A stretch of 64,000 bases of DNA, from assembly GCF_014698145.1 (NCBI RefSeq), contig NZ_JACJSM010000004.1, positions 208,494 through 272,493 on the forward strand, written 5' to 3'. The translations under genes were made by a program, and so were the position numbers. Shown one piece after another: positions 35,331 to 44,080 of the stretch (its first letter is position 1; each line of letters starts with the position of its first letter). The notes under the pieces were generated by a model, which was given only the letters and a program-made list of their open reading frames with translations, did no database searches and was not told where the DNA came from. This DNA is from Oscillatoria sp. FACHB-1406. GTDB lineage: Bacteria > Cyanobacteriota > Cyanobacteriia > Cyanobacteriales > Spirulinaceae.

Positions 35331-37592
35331 TTATTCTGATTGCTGAAGCGCATCCGTTAAAACGCTTACTAATGCCGCAGCAATAGTCGGGGGTTTATAG
35401 GTGAAATGAATGTAAAAAGTCCGTCGCGAAGCTGTTCGATCTAACACCTTTGCGTACACATCTTCGCTAATTCCAAACCGATCGCCCAGTTTTAAGAAGT
35501 TGATTTTCAAGTTGCTTAAGGGAGGCGGCATCGAATCGGTATTGCCTTTTTCGATGCGAATTTCGACCCCTTTAGTCGAAATACTGACGATGTTACCTTT
35601 GAAGATTGTATCGCTGACTTGTTTTCCTTCCAGCACAAAGTACAGAACCGGAAGTTCCCACCGCAAGCGAATAAATTGTTCTTCGTTTTTAGGGAGATAA
35701 AGATTGTAGCGATCGCCAATTCCGCCAATTTCATAGAGGGAGATGTTGTCTTTTACGCCTTTGGGCTTGACTTGTTTCTCGCCGTCGATCCTTAAGTTTT
35801 CTGCACCGATCGCGGCGAGTGTGTCTTGGGAGATCAGGATTTGATTGCCGGTGGAGTAGGTTTCGATGCGGAAAGCGAGGTTGACGTGATTGCCAATGAC
35901 GGTATATTCAGCGTGCAGTTCCGAACCGATATTACCGACGACGCATTCGCCGGTATGAATGCCGATCCCCATTTCGAGGAGGGGTAGATTCATTTCTGTT
36001 AAGGTTCTGTTGACTTCTTCGATCGCGAGTTGCATGGCGATCGCGCAAGCAACGGCTCGCTGTGCATCGTCTGGCCGCGTTTCCGGCGTGCCAAAATGCA
36101 CTAAGATACCATCACCAAGGAATTTATCGATCGTGCCTTCATGCTCTTGAATCGTTGCGAGCATGGCTTTAAGATAAAGATTGAGGATGGTAACGACTTC
36201 TTCGGGCGGCAATCGTTCGGAAAGGGCCGTAAATCCGCGCAAATCGGAAGTAAGGATGGTAATACACTGGCGCTTACCGCCGAGTTTTAAGCCTTCGGGA
36301 CTTTCAAGCAAGTTCGCAACCACTGCATCGGTTAAGTAGCGCCCGAAGGTATGGCGAATTTTGCTGGCGGTGTAGGCCATATAGCCGGTAATCGCAAGGG
36401 TGGAACCGGCGAAGGCGAGAAGCGGCGGGACAACGGGCAGCCACCAACCGTAGAGGTAGGCGATGTAAGTACCGCCCATTAAAACACCGATCGCGATTGA
36501 AGGTGCGATCGCGCGAGTGAGCATAAAAACCCAGCGTTTCGTCGTCTTGCGCCATTTCCAGGCTAGGATTGCGCCGCCAACTGCCCAAAGTACAATCCAC
36601 GCATTCTCGACGGGTTCCGACCAACTGCGAAAAAGCGGACGACCGTCGATCGCGGCGTTGAGGATTTGACTGACGAGGGCGGCGTGAATTTCGACTCCGG
36701 CGACGGGTTTGGGACTTCGCAGCAAGCTACCGCTATAGGGCGTGAAGTAGGAGTCATTAAAGCTTTCTCCGACGACTCCAATTAAGATAACGCGATCGCG
36801 CGCCCAATCTTTGGGGACTCGGTTGTTGAGGATATCGCTGAGGGGAACCGTTTCAAAATAACCACTCCCGCCCCGATAGTCGATAATGGTTTGAAACCCG
36901 CCGGCATCGGCTCGAATATAACCGCCATGATTGCTTTTGAACTGGGTAAATAAGGTTTTTCCCAGCCACCAAGTATCGTCGGAACCTTCGACGTTTCGGG
37001 GGCTAATTCCGTCGCGATCGAGATATTGCAGGGCGAGGTGTAACGGGAAACTGAAAACTGTTTCACCTTTGGCACTCTCTAAATACATAAAGCCCCGGCG
37101 AATGCGCTTATCGCTATCGATAATCAGATCGTTTGCGCCGACTTGTCCTTTTGCTTTCAGCACGGGAGGAGGGGCAACCATCTCTTTACCGGAGTCGCCG
37201 ACTACCTTTTCAATGCCGACTAGATTGGGTGTCGATTCAAAAACCTTAACCAGTTCTTCGTGACCGGGAGGAACGGGAAGATCGCGGTAGATATCTAATC
37301 CTATAGCGCGCGGCTGTTGGGCTTTGAGTTTGTCGATTGCTTCAGCATAGACGCGATCGGGAACGATCGCTTGTCCGATCTGTTTTACATCCTCTTCATT
37401 AATACCAACAATCGCAATACGTTTATCTGCCGGAACAGTCGGTCTGTGGCGCATATATTCGTCTAAGACGAGCAATTCAGGCATCTGCAACCCGCCAACG
37501 AATCGCAACAGTAGGATTAACGTCGCGCTAGTTGGTCCTGCAATCCATACACCTCGCCATTCCCAGAGAAATTTCTTTAATTTTGCCCACAT
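35331..37592 (-). CDS. CHASE2 sensor adenylate cyclase with C-terminal beta-rich extension
   Basis: 753 residues. One N-terminal TM helix, an extracytoplasmic CHASE2 domain (about 40-330; DEYMRHRPTVPADKRIAIVGI, GLDIYRDLP, VILIGVVGESFNDSYFTPYS), three closely spaced TM helices (330-410), then a class III cyclase domain (about 430-600). Catalytic residues look complete: metal Asp in LTSDLRGFT and FLGDGI, the adenine Lys in TIDKFLGDG, Thr in EYTVIGN, transition-state Asn and Arg in NLAFRIE, as in cyanobacterial adenylate cyclases. The last 140 residues (ELPVLYFVLEGKQVSD to FYIHFTYKPP) look like a PilZ-type beta-barrel by pattern, but I see no RxxxR c-di-GMP motif. Probably an integrator of an external signal with cAMP output. 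Confidence 0.92.
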   Translation of the reverse strand: MWAKLKKFLWEWRGVWIAGPTSATLILLLRFVGGLQMPELLVLDEYMRHRPTVPADKRIAIVGINEEDVKQIGQAIVPDRVYAEAIDKLKAQQPRAIGLDIYRDLPVPPGHEELVKVFESTPNLVGIEKVVGDSGKEMVAPPPVLKAKGQVGANDLIIDSDKRIRRGFMYLESAKGETVFSFPLHLALQYLDRDGISPRNVEGSDDTWWLGKTLFTQFKSNHGGYIRADAGGFQTIIDYRGGSGYFETVPLSDILNNRVPKDWARDRVILIGVVGESFNDSYFTPYSGSLLRSPKPVAGVEIHAALVSQILNAAIDGRPLFRSWSEPVENAWIVLWAVGGAILAWKWRKTTKRWVFMLTRAIAPSIAIGVLMGGTYIAYLYGWWLPVVPPLLAFAGSTLAITGYMAYTASKIRHTFGRYLTDAVVANLLESPEGLKLGGKRQCITILTSDLRGFTALSERLPPEEVVTILNLYLKAMLATIQEHEGTIDKFLGDGILVHFGTPETRPDDAQRAVACAIAMQLAIEEVNRTLTEMNLPLLEMGIGIHTGECVVGNIGSELHAEYTVIGNHVNLAFRIETYSTGNQILISQDTLAAIGAENLRIDGEKQVKPKGVKDNISLYEIGGIGDRYNLYLPKNEEQFIRLRWELPVLYFVLEGKQVSDTIFKGNIVSISTKGVEIRIEKGNTDSMPPPLSNLKINFLKLGDRFGISEDVYAKVLDRTASRRTFYIHFTYKPPTIAAALVSVLTDALQQSE

Positions 37593-37775
37593 TTTGAGGT
37601 CCCGGTTGAATTAATGAAACTGCTGGGTAGATGCTGATGACACGCAGAAACTACGGGCAATTGCCGCCCTCAATCTCTCAATATCTTAACAGGTCGATTT
37701 GAGTCGCTCTCGCTCTCCTAATCGCGGCAATTGACTTATCCTAGGTAAAGATAGTACAGCGAAGGAGGTGAGTCA

Positions 37776-38537
37776 TTGTTTGCGATCGCAGCTAGATTGA
37801 TGGGTTTAATGTTGCTGGTGGTTAGCTTGGTTGGCTTTTCTCTACCGGCTTCTGCTTTTGGCAATGACGCTCAATTTGAAGCGAAAGTTCTGCAAGTGCT
37901 TCGAGACCATCCCGAAACGATTATCCAGTCGTTACAAGCGTATCAACAGAAACAGCGCCAAGAACAGCAGAAGCGCCAGCAAGCTTTTTTAGAGGAGATG
38001 AAAGCTAACCCAAAAGCGGTTATCGGTTCCTCGCCGACCAAGGGCGCGGCAACGCAGGATATCGTGTTAGTGCTGTTTTCCGATTTTCAATGCCCTTACT
38101 GCGCTACGGTGCGCGAAACGCTAAAACAGTTCATGCTCGAGCATGGCGATCGCGTGACGTTGGTGTATAAAAATTTACCCCTAACAGAAATTCACCAACA
38201 GGCGTTACCGGCGGCGTTTTCGGCTTGGGCAGCCGGACAGCAGGGTAAGTTTTGGGAGTATTACGAGGCACTGTTTGCCCAGCAGAAATCGTTGGGAGAA
38301 CCGCTTTATCAGGCGACAGCAAAGGCGTTTGGGTTGGATATGGAACGGTTTGAGCGCGATCGCAGCAGCGATGCGGCTGGAATTGCGCTGGGGAAAGATA
38401 TTGAAATGGCAAGAACGCTGGCTATTGAAGGTACGCCCTTTTTAGTCATGAATGGGGAAGCAATTCCCGGTGCGGTGGAATTGGCAGATCTCGAAGCGGT
38501 TTTCAAAAAAGTCAGCGCTTCTAATACATTACAATAG
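37776..38537 (+). CDS. DsbA-family thiol-disulfide oxidoreductase, exported
   Basis: 253 residues. The start is TTG at 37776: it follows AAGGAGGTGA with 6-7 bases spacing, the best ribosome binding site in the window, and gives the signal peptide MFAIAARLMGLMLLVVSLVG ending LPASAFG. After a Gln/Lys-rich helix, the thioredoxin-fold domain has the redox motif FSDFQCPYCATVRE and the cis-Pro loop IEGTPFLVMNG. It resembles BdbD/27-kDa outer-membrane-protein type DsbA relatives and would form or isomerise disulfides in the periplasm or lumen. Confidence 0.93.
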   Translation: MFAIAARLMGLMLLVVSLVGFSLPASAFGNDAQFEAKVLQVLRDHPETIIQSLQAYQQKQRQEQQKRQQAFLEEMKANPKAVIGSSPTKGAATQDIVLVLFSDFQCPYCATVRETLKQFMLEHGDRVTLVYKNLPLTEIHQQALPAAFSAWAAGQQGKFWEYYEALFAQQKSLGEPLYQATAKAFGLDMERFERDRSSDAAGIALGKDIEMARTLAIEGTPFLVMNGEAIPGAVELADLEAVFKKVSASNTLQ

Positions 38538-38557
38538 AAATTTGTCAATTAAAATTG

Positions 38558-39739
38558 TCAAAGTCTATTCAATCTCTGCAAGCAGAATCTAGCTACAAAA
38601 AACGCGCTCGCGCCTGCCATTGCTCCGGCGATGGGAACGATCCGAGCTTGCTGCATCCAAAGGGAAAACAACGCTAAACCCGCGCCGCTTCCGCCAAAAT
38701 AAATGCCCGTTCCCAAGCCCGCTCGCGCCGTCGGAACGCTGGATAATGCTAAGGGAATCGTAGCGGTAAACGCCAATCCAAAAGCCAAACCCAGGGCAAA
38801 GATCGTGACGAGATGGATAAGAGTCGAACGGCCGATGAGTAATGTTAATCCCATCAAGAGTGCCATCGCTCCCAAAGCAGATTGCATTGAATGATTGGGG
38901 CGATATTGGGTCACGAAATCGCCCCAAAGATTGGCACTTAGGGCAGAAATAGCTAAGATAATTGCGCCAATAATTCCTGAATTAGTAGCGGGGAAAGATT
39001 CACTTAAAATGGGACAAAAGATACCGAACAAAATGTTCGATTCAAATCCCGCTGCGAAGCCGATGAGAAAGAGGAGAACGAGTCGTTGTAACGAGATCGG
39101 TTGCGATTTTGAAGTTGGGAATGGCGCGACTCGATGCTGGGGTGTTTGCGAGTAGAGACAGAATGCACCTAATAATAGCGCGATCGCGCCGCAAAGAAAG
39201 GTCGGTGTTGCTCCCATTCGCTCTAAGAGGAGTACGAGTAGCGGGTTTGCTGCTGCAACTAATCCTAAAACGAGAACGATAATACTGCTTGCTTGGGGTA
39301 ATTGGTCGAGGGGGGCAAATTGTATTAAAAGCGCGATCGCCGGACCGCGAAATACGATCGTACTCATTACCCAAACCATCATCAAAACCGGGACAATCCA
39401 ACGCAAACCTTCCGGAATATTGCCCGAAAGCAGCCAAGAAAGGAGCGCAAAGATTAAACCCGTCAGCGTCACGCCCACAGAAATTTGCGGCAAACGACTG
39501 CCAACACGACGCAGGATGCGATCGGAAAATCCACCCACTAACGGTTCTAGAATTGCCGCGAACAACCCTTGCAAAATCACTAAAATCGCAGAGAGTTGCG
39601 TAAAGCCCAAACCAGCCAAAATTTTGGGCTGATAGAATCCGTAAGCATTAAAACATAAAACAATCGCAGCCAGCAGCGCGGCTAATCCCCAAACTTGCCG
39701 CCAGAGAATCAAATTTTCTGACTTGAAAGTGCGAAACAT
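38558..39739 (-). CDS. MFS transporter
   Basis: 393 residues with about twelve hydrophobic segments in two halves. An MFS-type loop follows TM2 (EPLVGGFSDRILRRVGSR), resembling the GPxxGxxSDR pattern of the SLC45/GPH-like sugar transporters and the BCD tetrapyrrole-carrier relatives. Substrate cannot be assigned. Single gene, ATG at 39739; its end nearly meets that of the dsbA-like gene. Confidence 0.85.
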   Translation of the reverse strand: MFRTFKSENLILWRQVWGLAALLAAIVLCFNAYGFYQPKILAGLGFTQLSAILVILQGLFAAILEPLVGGFSDRILRRVGSRLPQISVGVTLTGLIFALLSWLLSGNIPEGLRWIVPVLMMVWVMSTIVFRGPAIALLIQFAPLDQLPQASSIIVLVLGLVAAANPLLVLLLERMGATPTFLCGAIALLLGAFCLYSQTPQHRVAPFPTSKSQPISLQRLVLLFLIGFAAGFESNILFGIFCPILSESFPATNSGIIGAIILAISALSANLWGDFVTQYRPNHSMQSALGAMALLMGLTLLIGRSTLIHLVTIFALGLAFGLAFTATIPLALSSVPTARAGLGTGIYFGGSGAGLALFSLWMQQARIVPIAGAMAGASAFFVARFCLQRLNRL

Positions 39740-39829
39740 TTGTGGATTGTTGGTTATTTATTATTGGGAACCTGTTAAAAGATATAGTGTTTTTCAGTTG
39801 AGTGAGGTACAGTTCCAAAAATCAAATCG

Positions 39830-39898
39830 GTAGGGGCGCGGATTTCGAGGTCGCCTCGAAATTAAACGCCGCTCCGTAGGGGCGAATGGTATTCGCCC
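39830..39898 (+). repeat. two GTAG-hairpins in the MFS/ferritin-like gap
   Basis: GTAG at 39830 is followed by a hairpin with arms ATTTCGAGG and CCTCGAAAT (39842-39862) inside a GGGGCG...CGCC context. GTAG at 39876 is followed by GGGCGAATGGTATTCGCCC (39880-39898). Both have the layout tetranucleotide plus hairpin seen in REP elements. The rest of the 303-base gap has no gene. Confidence 0.85.
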
Positions 39899-39979
39899 GC
39901 TGGATGTACCTCATCCCTGTGAAAACTGCTAGATATATCTTGCTAAAAGCGTTTGCTGTGAATGAGAAAGCTGTTAAGA

Positions 39980-40032
39980 AAACCCAGTTTCTTAGGGCGA
40001 TGAGCAAGAGATAAGAAGCAGAAACCGGGTTT
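39980..40032. terminator. inverted repeat downstream of the ferritin-like gene
   Basis: Arms AAACCCAGTTTCT (39980-39992) and AGAAACCGGGTTT (40020-40032) pair with one mismatch. It lies eleven bases after the stop of the minus-strand ferritin-like gene, a plausible transcription end, though AAACC/GGTTT hairpins of this type are also dispersed repeats. Confidence 0.5.
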
Positions 40033-40042
40033 TAATCGAAGC

Positions 40043-40678
40043 TTACACTTTCAACACCCAAGCATCGCGATTTTCAGCACTGACAAAAGCAGCGGGGACG
40101 GGTTTTATTTTGACTCCTAACGAGACAAAAGCAGCCCGAATACTCGCCGCATGAGCCGATTCTGTCGAGCCGATACTCGCTCCTGCGGTAATTAAAGCGG
40201 GGGTTTTCAGTTTGGCAATTTCCATCGTGTAGGCAATGGCAGCATCGGTTTCTAAAGCGAGGGCAAGTTTGGCAATATTGACATCAGAATCCAAACCGCC
40301 CTCGCCTTTATCTAAATAGGAAGAAACATCGTAACTCGATTCGGGACTAACGGGCATTCCTCCCAGACTTTTAACGGCAGCAGCGAGAGCATCGCGATGC
40401 TGTTTGTGGTCGGCTTGATTGGCTAGTGCGATCGCTAAAACGGCTTTGCCAACCTCGGAATCGCTTAACTTTCCTGCTGCAAAACTATAAGCCCAAATTG
40501 CTTGATGTTCGTAGTATAAAGCATTGTTTAAAATGCTCAGTTCGTCGGTCATGTCGCTTGAATATTCGGCGAGAGCGCGCTTTTGGAGTGAGGGCAATCC
40601 GATCGCGCCAGCAAATCCCGCGATCGCGCCACTAATGACGATATTCCGACGAGAAATCGTTTTAGCATTCTGCATCAT
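40043..40678 (-). CDS. Tat-exported ferritin-like protein
   Basis: 211 residues. A twin-arginine signal (KTISRRNIVISGAIAGFAGA) predicts folded export. The mature part is a ferritin-like four-helix bundle of the DUF4439 kind: LNNALYYEHQAIWAYSFAAG, IALANQADHKQHRDALAAAV and ALETDAAIAYTMEIA, STESAHAASIRAA, with Glu/His pairs that could bind two metals. Possible role in metal or oxidative-stress handling. Next to an NTF2-like gene on the same strand and divergent from an ECF sigma operon, which hints at a common stress regulon. Confidence 0.87.
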   Translation of the reverse strand: MMQNAKTISRRNIVISGAIAGFAGAIGLPSLQKRALAEYSSDMTDELSILNNALYYEHQAIWAYSFAAGKLSDSEVGKAVLAIALANQADHKQHRDALAAAVKSLGGMPVSPESSYDVSSYLDKGEGGLDSDVNIAKLALALETDAAIAYTMEIAKLKTPALITAGASIGSTESAHAASIRAAFVSLGVKIKPVPAAFVSAENRDAWVLKV

Positions 40679-40747
40679 AAAAAGCTCCGAAAAAATCTAA
40701 TAAATTGTGATGTGGGACTGACGGGGAGAGGGCGCTTCGCTGTTTTC

Positions 40748-41155
40748 TTAAACAGACTGTAAAGTTGCCTGAAGTTCTGCAATAACGGCTAACGGATCCC
40801 AGTAAGCACGGACGCTTGTAATTTGAGCGTTGCTGTTAAACTCAAAAACATCAATTCCTTCAAAGGTAACGGTTTTTCCCGTTTTGCCAACGCCTTGTCC
40901 TCTCCACTTGACTGCCGCTTCATTGTCAATAACTTTGACAAACTCTTCGGTGAGTCCGACTGTCTCGAAATAATCTGAAATTCCCCGGAAAAATTCATAG
41001 CGCGCTTCTCGATTTTCCAGCGGCGTGCTGCCGACGGGTTCGCAAGCGATCGCGTCCGGGGCGAAGGTATCCAACCATTGATTGACATCCAGCGATCGCG
41101 TGGCAGCATAATAATCGCCTAGAACGGTTTGAATGGCTTTAATATCGGCAGGCAT
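40748..41155 (-). CDS. NTF2-like/SnoaL-fold protein
   Basis: 135 residues with the cone-shaped NTF2 pattern: long first helix (IKAIQTVLGDYYAATRSLDVNQWLDTF), then FRGISDYFETVGL and strands KVIDNEAAVKWRG, VTFEGIDVFEF and ITSVRAYWDP. Members bind small hydrophobic ligands or are enzymes of very different kinds, so no reaction is proposed. 69 bases upstream of the ferritin-like gene on the same strand, so possibly one transcript. Confidence 0.85.
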   Translation of the reverse strand: MPADIKAIQTVLGDYYAATRSLDVNQWLDTFAPDAIACEPVGSTPLENREARYEFFRGISDYFETVGLTEEFVKVIDNEAAVKWRGQGVGKTGKTVTFEGIDVFEFNSNAQITSVRAYWDPLAVIAELQATLQSV

Positions 41156-41423
41156 GATAATTTAGGCTCCGAATAGGGTTGAATGCGTGAATTCCAAGGG
41201 AGCGGCACTCACTTTACTTTTGTCGCAAGTTGCTTCTAAAGGAGATACGTTGGCTTTTTTGAGATGGATCTACAACGGGAAAAATTGTTTGGGGAAGAGC
41301 CGAGCGAAGTTTTAGATCGAATCTCAACAGTAGTTAGCTTGCGGTGCAAACATCCCAGCCAACGTTCTATAAAGGTCTACGTTCGCTTGCCAGAATTGGA
41401 TCTATCAGCGACAATTCTTCGGT

Positions 41424-41987
41424 ATGACAGCCCAATCCCACGAAGAAATCTATCTCCTGGGTTGTATTGCCCGGGAGGATCGACGCGCTCTCGCCCAACT
41501 GTACGATCGCTACGCGCGCGTCCTTTTTGCCTTTGCCCTAAAAATTGTGGCTTCCCGCGAAGAAGCCGAAGAAGTCGTTCTCGATGTTTTCGAGCGAGTG
41601 TGGAAGACGGCGGCGAGTTACGATCCGAAAAAGGGGAGAGTGGATACCTGGTTATTTACGATCGCGCGTTCTCGCTCCATCGATAAATTGCGCGCCAAAA
41701 AGCGTCAGGGAAAACTCGCCGAAGCCTCGGAACAAAACGCGCAAGCCGAAGCCTCTACCTCCCCAGAACCCCTCGAAGACGCGATGGTAAGAGAACGCCG
41801 CCAACAAGTCCTCGAAGCCCTTGCTAAACTGCCGCCCGAACAGCGCCACGCGATCGAACTCGCTTACTACCAAGGACTCTCCCGCAACGAAATTGCCGCC
41901 CAAACCGGACATTCTGCCGGAACTGTCGCGACGAGAATTCGCTTGGGACTCAATAAATTGCGGCAATATTTGGATGAGGCTCGTTAG
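41424..41987 (+). CDS. ECF-type RNA polymerase sigma factor
   Basis: 187 residues. Region 2: ALAQLYDRYARVLFAFALKIV, EEAEEVVLDVFERVWKTAASYDP, VDTWLFTIARSRSIDKLRAK. Region 4: LEALAKLPPEQRHAIELAYYQGLSRNEIA with the helix-turn-helix GHSAGTVATRIRLGLNKL. There is no region 1 or 3, as for group 4 sigma factors. A cupin-containing protein with anti-sigma features starts 66 bases downstream, a layout like SigE-ChrR of the singlet-oxygen response; the stimulus here is only inferred. Confidence 0.93.
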   Translation: MTAQSHEEIYLLGCIAREDRRALAQLYDRYARVLFAFALKIVASREEAEEVVLDVFERVWKTAASYDPKKGRVDTWLFTIARSRSIDKLRAKKRQGKLAEASEQNAQAEASTSPEPLEDAMVRERRQQVLEALAKLPPEQRHAIELAYYQGLSRNEIAAQTGHSAGTVATRIRLGLNKLRQYLDEAR

Positions 41988-42052
41988 AATTGAAGGGGAA
42001 AAAAGGGCAGATGCGAGCGGGGAAATCCTGCACCTCCATTAAAGAACGACCT

Positions 42053-42607
42053 ATGATTGACGAGTCACCTCAAGAACTTGCCGCCTTAGCTGCCCTCGAT
42101 CTCCTCACTGAAGAGGAACGCCGCCTGCTCGAGGACAACTTGCGCGAGTTTCCCGAGTTAGAAACTGAATTAGCCGCCTATAGCGATGCAGCAGCCGCTC
42201 TCGCCTACAGCGCGCCCGATGCTGCCCCCTCCCTAGACTTAAAGGATCGCCTCTTTTCCACCCGCATTACCCGCCCGCCGGAAATTCTGCATTCCTACGA
42301 AGTTCAGTGGCAACCGCACCCTTTTCCCGGAATTAGTCTGGGTATTCTCCATCTCGATCGCGACAAAGGCGAAGTTACTGCCCTCGTGCGCCTCGAACCC
42401 AAAATCGAGTATCCCCTCCACCAACACGCCGGAGTCGAAGAACTTTTTGTCCTCGAAGGCGATGTGATTGCCGCCGGACGAGTCTGCAATCCTGGCGATT
42501 ATATCCGTTCTTTCCCCGGTTCCGCTCACGCTCCCGTTACGGAAGGAGGCTGTTTGCTGCTGGTGCGCGCTTGTCTGGACGACGAAATTTTTGCGATCGG
42601 GACTTAG
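42053..42607 (+). CDS. ChrR-like anti-sigma factor with C-terminal cupin
   Basis: 184 residues from ATG at 42053 (MIDESPQELAALAALDLLTE); an in-frame TTG at 41990 would add 21 residues. The first ~70 residues are the helical anti-sigma domain found behind ECF factors (LLTEEERRLLEDNLREFPELETEL), lacking the zinc-binding HxxxCxxC. The C-terminal part is a ChrR-type cupin with metal ligands in LHQHAGVEELFVLEGDV and SFPGSAHAP. In ChrR the cupin senses reactive species and releases sigma; that role is inferred by layout. Follows the sigma gene directly. Confidence 0.86.
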   Translation: MIDESPQELAALAALDLLTEEERRLLEDNLREFPELETELAAYSDAAAALAYSAPDAAPSLDLKDRLFSTRITRPPEILHSYEVQWQPHPFPGISLGILHLDRDKGEVTALVRLEPKIEYPLHQHAGVEELFVLEGDVIAAGRVCNPGDYIRSFPGSAHAPVTEGGCLLLVRACLDDEIFAIGT

Positions 42608-42653
42608 GGCGTTTTGCCGTGTTTTTTAACTCAAAATTGAAGCATAAATTGCA

Positions 42654-43616
42654 ATGAGCTTGGAACCCAGACAGCCGCTGGCACTCGACTATCGCCAAGC
42701 GAATGCAACGGCGGAATTGCTACCGAAACCGCCGCTATTATCTAGTTGCGGCTGGAATGGGATTCATTTAACGGTTTTCGGACAGCCGGAGTTTGAAACG
42801 GCTGAGCATCACCACGCGATGCACGCGATCGCCTATGCTTCCAGAAATGCGCTTATCTTGCCTGCTGGGGAAGAAGACAGCCTGGGAAAAGGTATCTCGC
42901 CCACTTCTTCTTGCTCGGTTGGCGAACGCTGGTTGGATGGCAAACTGGAACGGGAAACCCGCAATGGAGGAGAAATTGCCATTATTCCGGCTGGGACTCC
43001 CCATCGCTGCAACTGGAATCGTTCGGTGCAGTTTATGGTACTGGCGATCGCGCCGGAATTTTTAGAAGCGATCGGTCGGGAATGGTGCGATCGCGTCGAA
43101 CTCGTTCCCCACTTTATGACGGCAAGAGATGCTTTAATAGAAGGCATTTTTAGTAGCCTCAGCGATGAATTAACCACCGGGGGAATCGGCGGTACTTTGT
43201 TAATCGATAGCCTCAAAACCGCTTTAACAATTCATCTGCTGCGTAATTATTGTACGCGATCGCCTCAAAAGTTCCAGCCGACGGGCGGTTTATCCCCTGC
43301 TTGTGTGAAGTTAGTGACGGACTACATTCAAGACAACTTGCAGCAAAACTTACAACTGCAAGAAATTGCCGCGATCGCGCAAATCAGTCCCTATCATTTC
43401 TTGCGCTTATTCAAACAAAGTTTTCACCTCACGCCTCACCAATACATTCTGCAAAGTCGTCTCGAAAAAGCAAAAACATTATTAGAACGAGAAAACGCCA
43501 GCATCGCCGATATTTCCCAGCGCGTCGGCTTCTGCGACCAAAGTCATTTAACCCGTGCTTTCAAACGTGCTTTCGGGACGACTCCTAAACAATTTCGGCA
43601 ACATAAAATTGAATGA
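42654..43616 (+). CDS. AraC-family transcriptional regulator
   Basis: 320 residues. The N-terminal ligand-binding part is cupin-like (AEHHHAMHAIAYA, GEIAIIPAGTPHRCNW). The C-terminal ~100 residues are the double helix-turn-helix: VTDYIQDNLQQNLQLQEIAAI, ISPYHFLRLFKQSFHLTPHQY and ASIADISQRVGFCDQSHLTRAFKRAFGTTP. It lies 46 bases behind the anti-sigma gene and could belong to the same transcript. Regulated genes are unknown. Confidence 0.94.
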   Translation: MSLEPRQPLALDYRQANATAELLPKPPLLSSCGWNGIHLTVFGQPEFETAEHHHAMHAIAYASRNALILPAGEEDSLGKGISPTSSCSVGERWLDGKLERETRNGGEIAIIPAGTPHRCNWNRSVQFMVLAIAPEFLEAIGREWCDRVELVPHFMTARDALIEGIFSSLSDELTTGGIGGTLLIDSLKTALTIHLLRNYCTRSPQKFQPTGGLSPACVKLVTDYIQDNLQQNLQLQEIAAIAQISPYHFLRLFKQSFHLTPHQYILQSRLEKAKTLLERENASIADISQRVGFCDQSHLTRAFKRAFGTTPKQFRQHKIE

Positions 43617-43740
43617 AGTAGCACTCAAAGAGCGCAAACCTTGTGCTTCTCCCTTTCAATTTAATCTTTATCGCTACTTGAAACGTGAATAAATGTCCTA
43701 ATACCCTTTCCTAATCGCGATGCACTAAATTTTTCGCTGT

Positions 43741-43950
43741 AGAGGCATAGCACTGCTCATTGGTGTCACGCAAGGAAATCAAGTTCCTGGCTGATAGCGG
43801 AAACCCGTTGAAACGGGTTGGATACATCTGAATTTTCCAGTCCTATAAATGAGGACTTGAGTTAGGACATTCGGTAGGGTGGGCAGCGCCCACCACTCAA
43901 GGCTTTCAGCTTTTAGTACCGCTCACGATCGGGCAAGTAGCGCTATAGAT
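43741..43950 (+). repeat. dispersed GTAG-hairpin element (copy 4) with flanking second hairpin
   Basis: AACCCGTTGAAACGGGTT at 43803-43820, then TTAGGACATTC, GTAG (43874) and GGTGGGCAGCGCCCACC, CTCAAGGCTTTCAGCTTTTAG and GTAGCGCTATA (43937-43947). Similar to the copy at 3445-3530 over about 85 bases. The rest of 43617-44080 carries no gene. Confidence 0.82.
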
Positions 43951-44080
43951 TGCGCACCGGAAAAAATTGCCTTCTCTTCTTGTGGCGCACCGCAAGATTA
44001 TTCTAAAAATCGAGCAACTATCTTCTATTTATAAAACAAGGATTTTTTTACGATGGATTAACCGATAACCGATAACTAAT

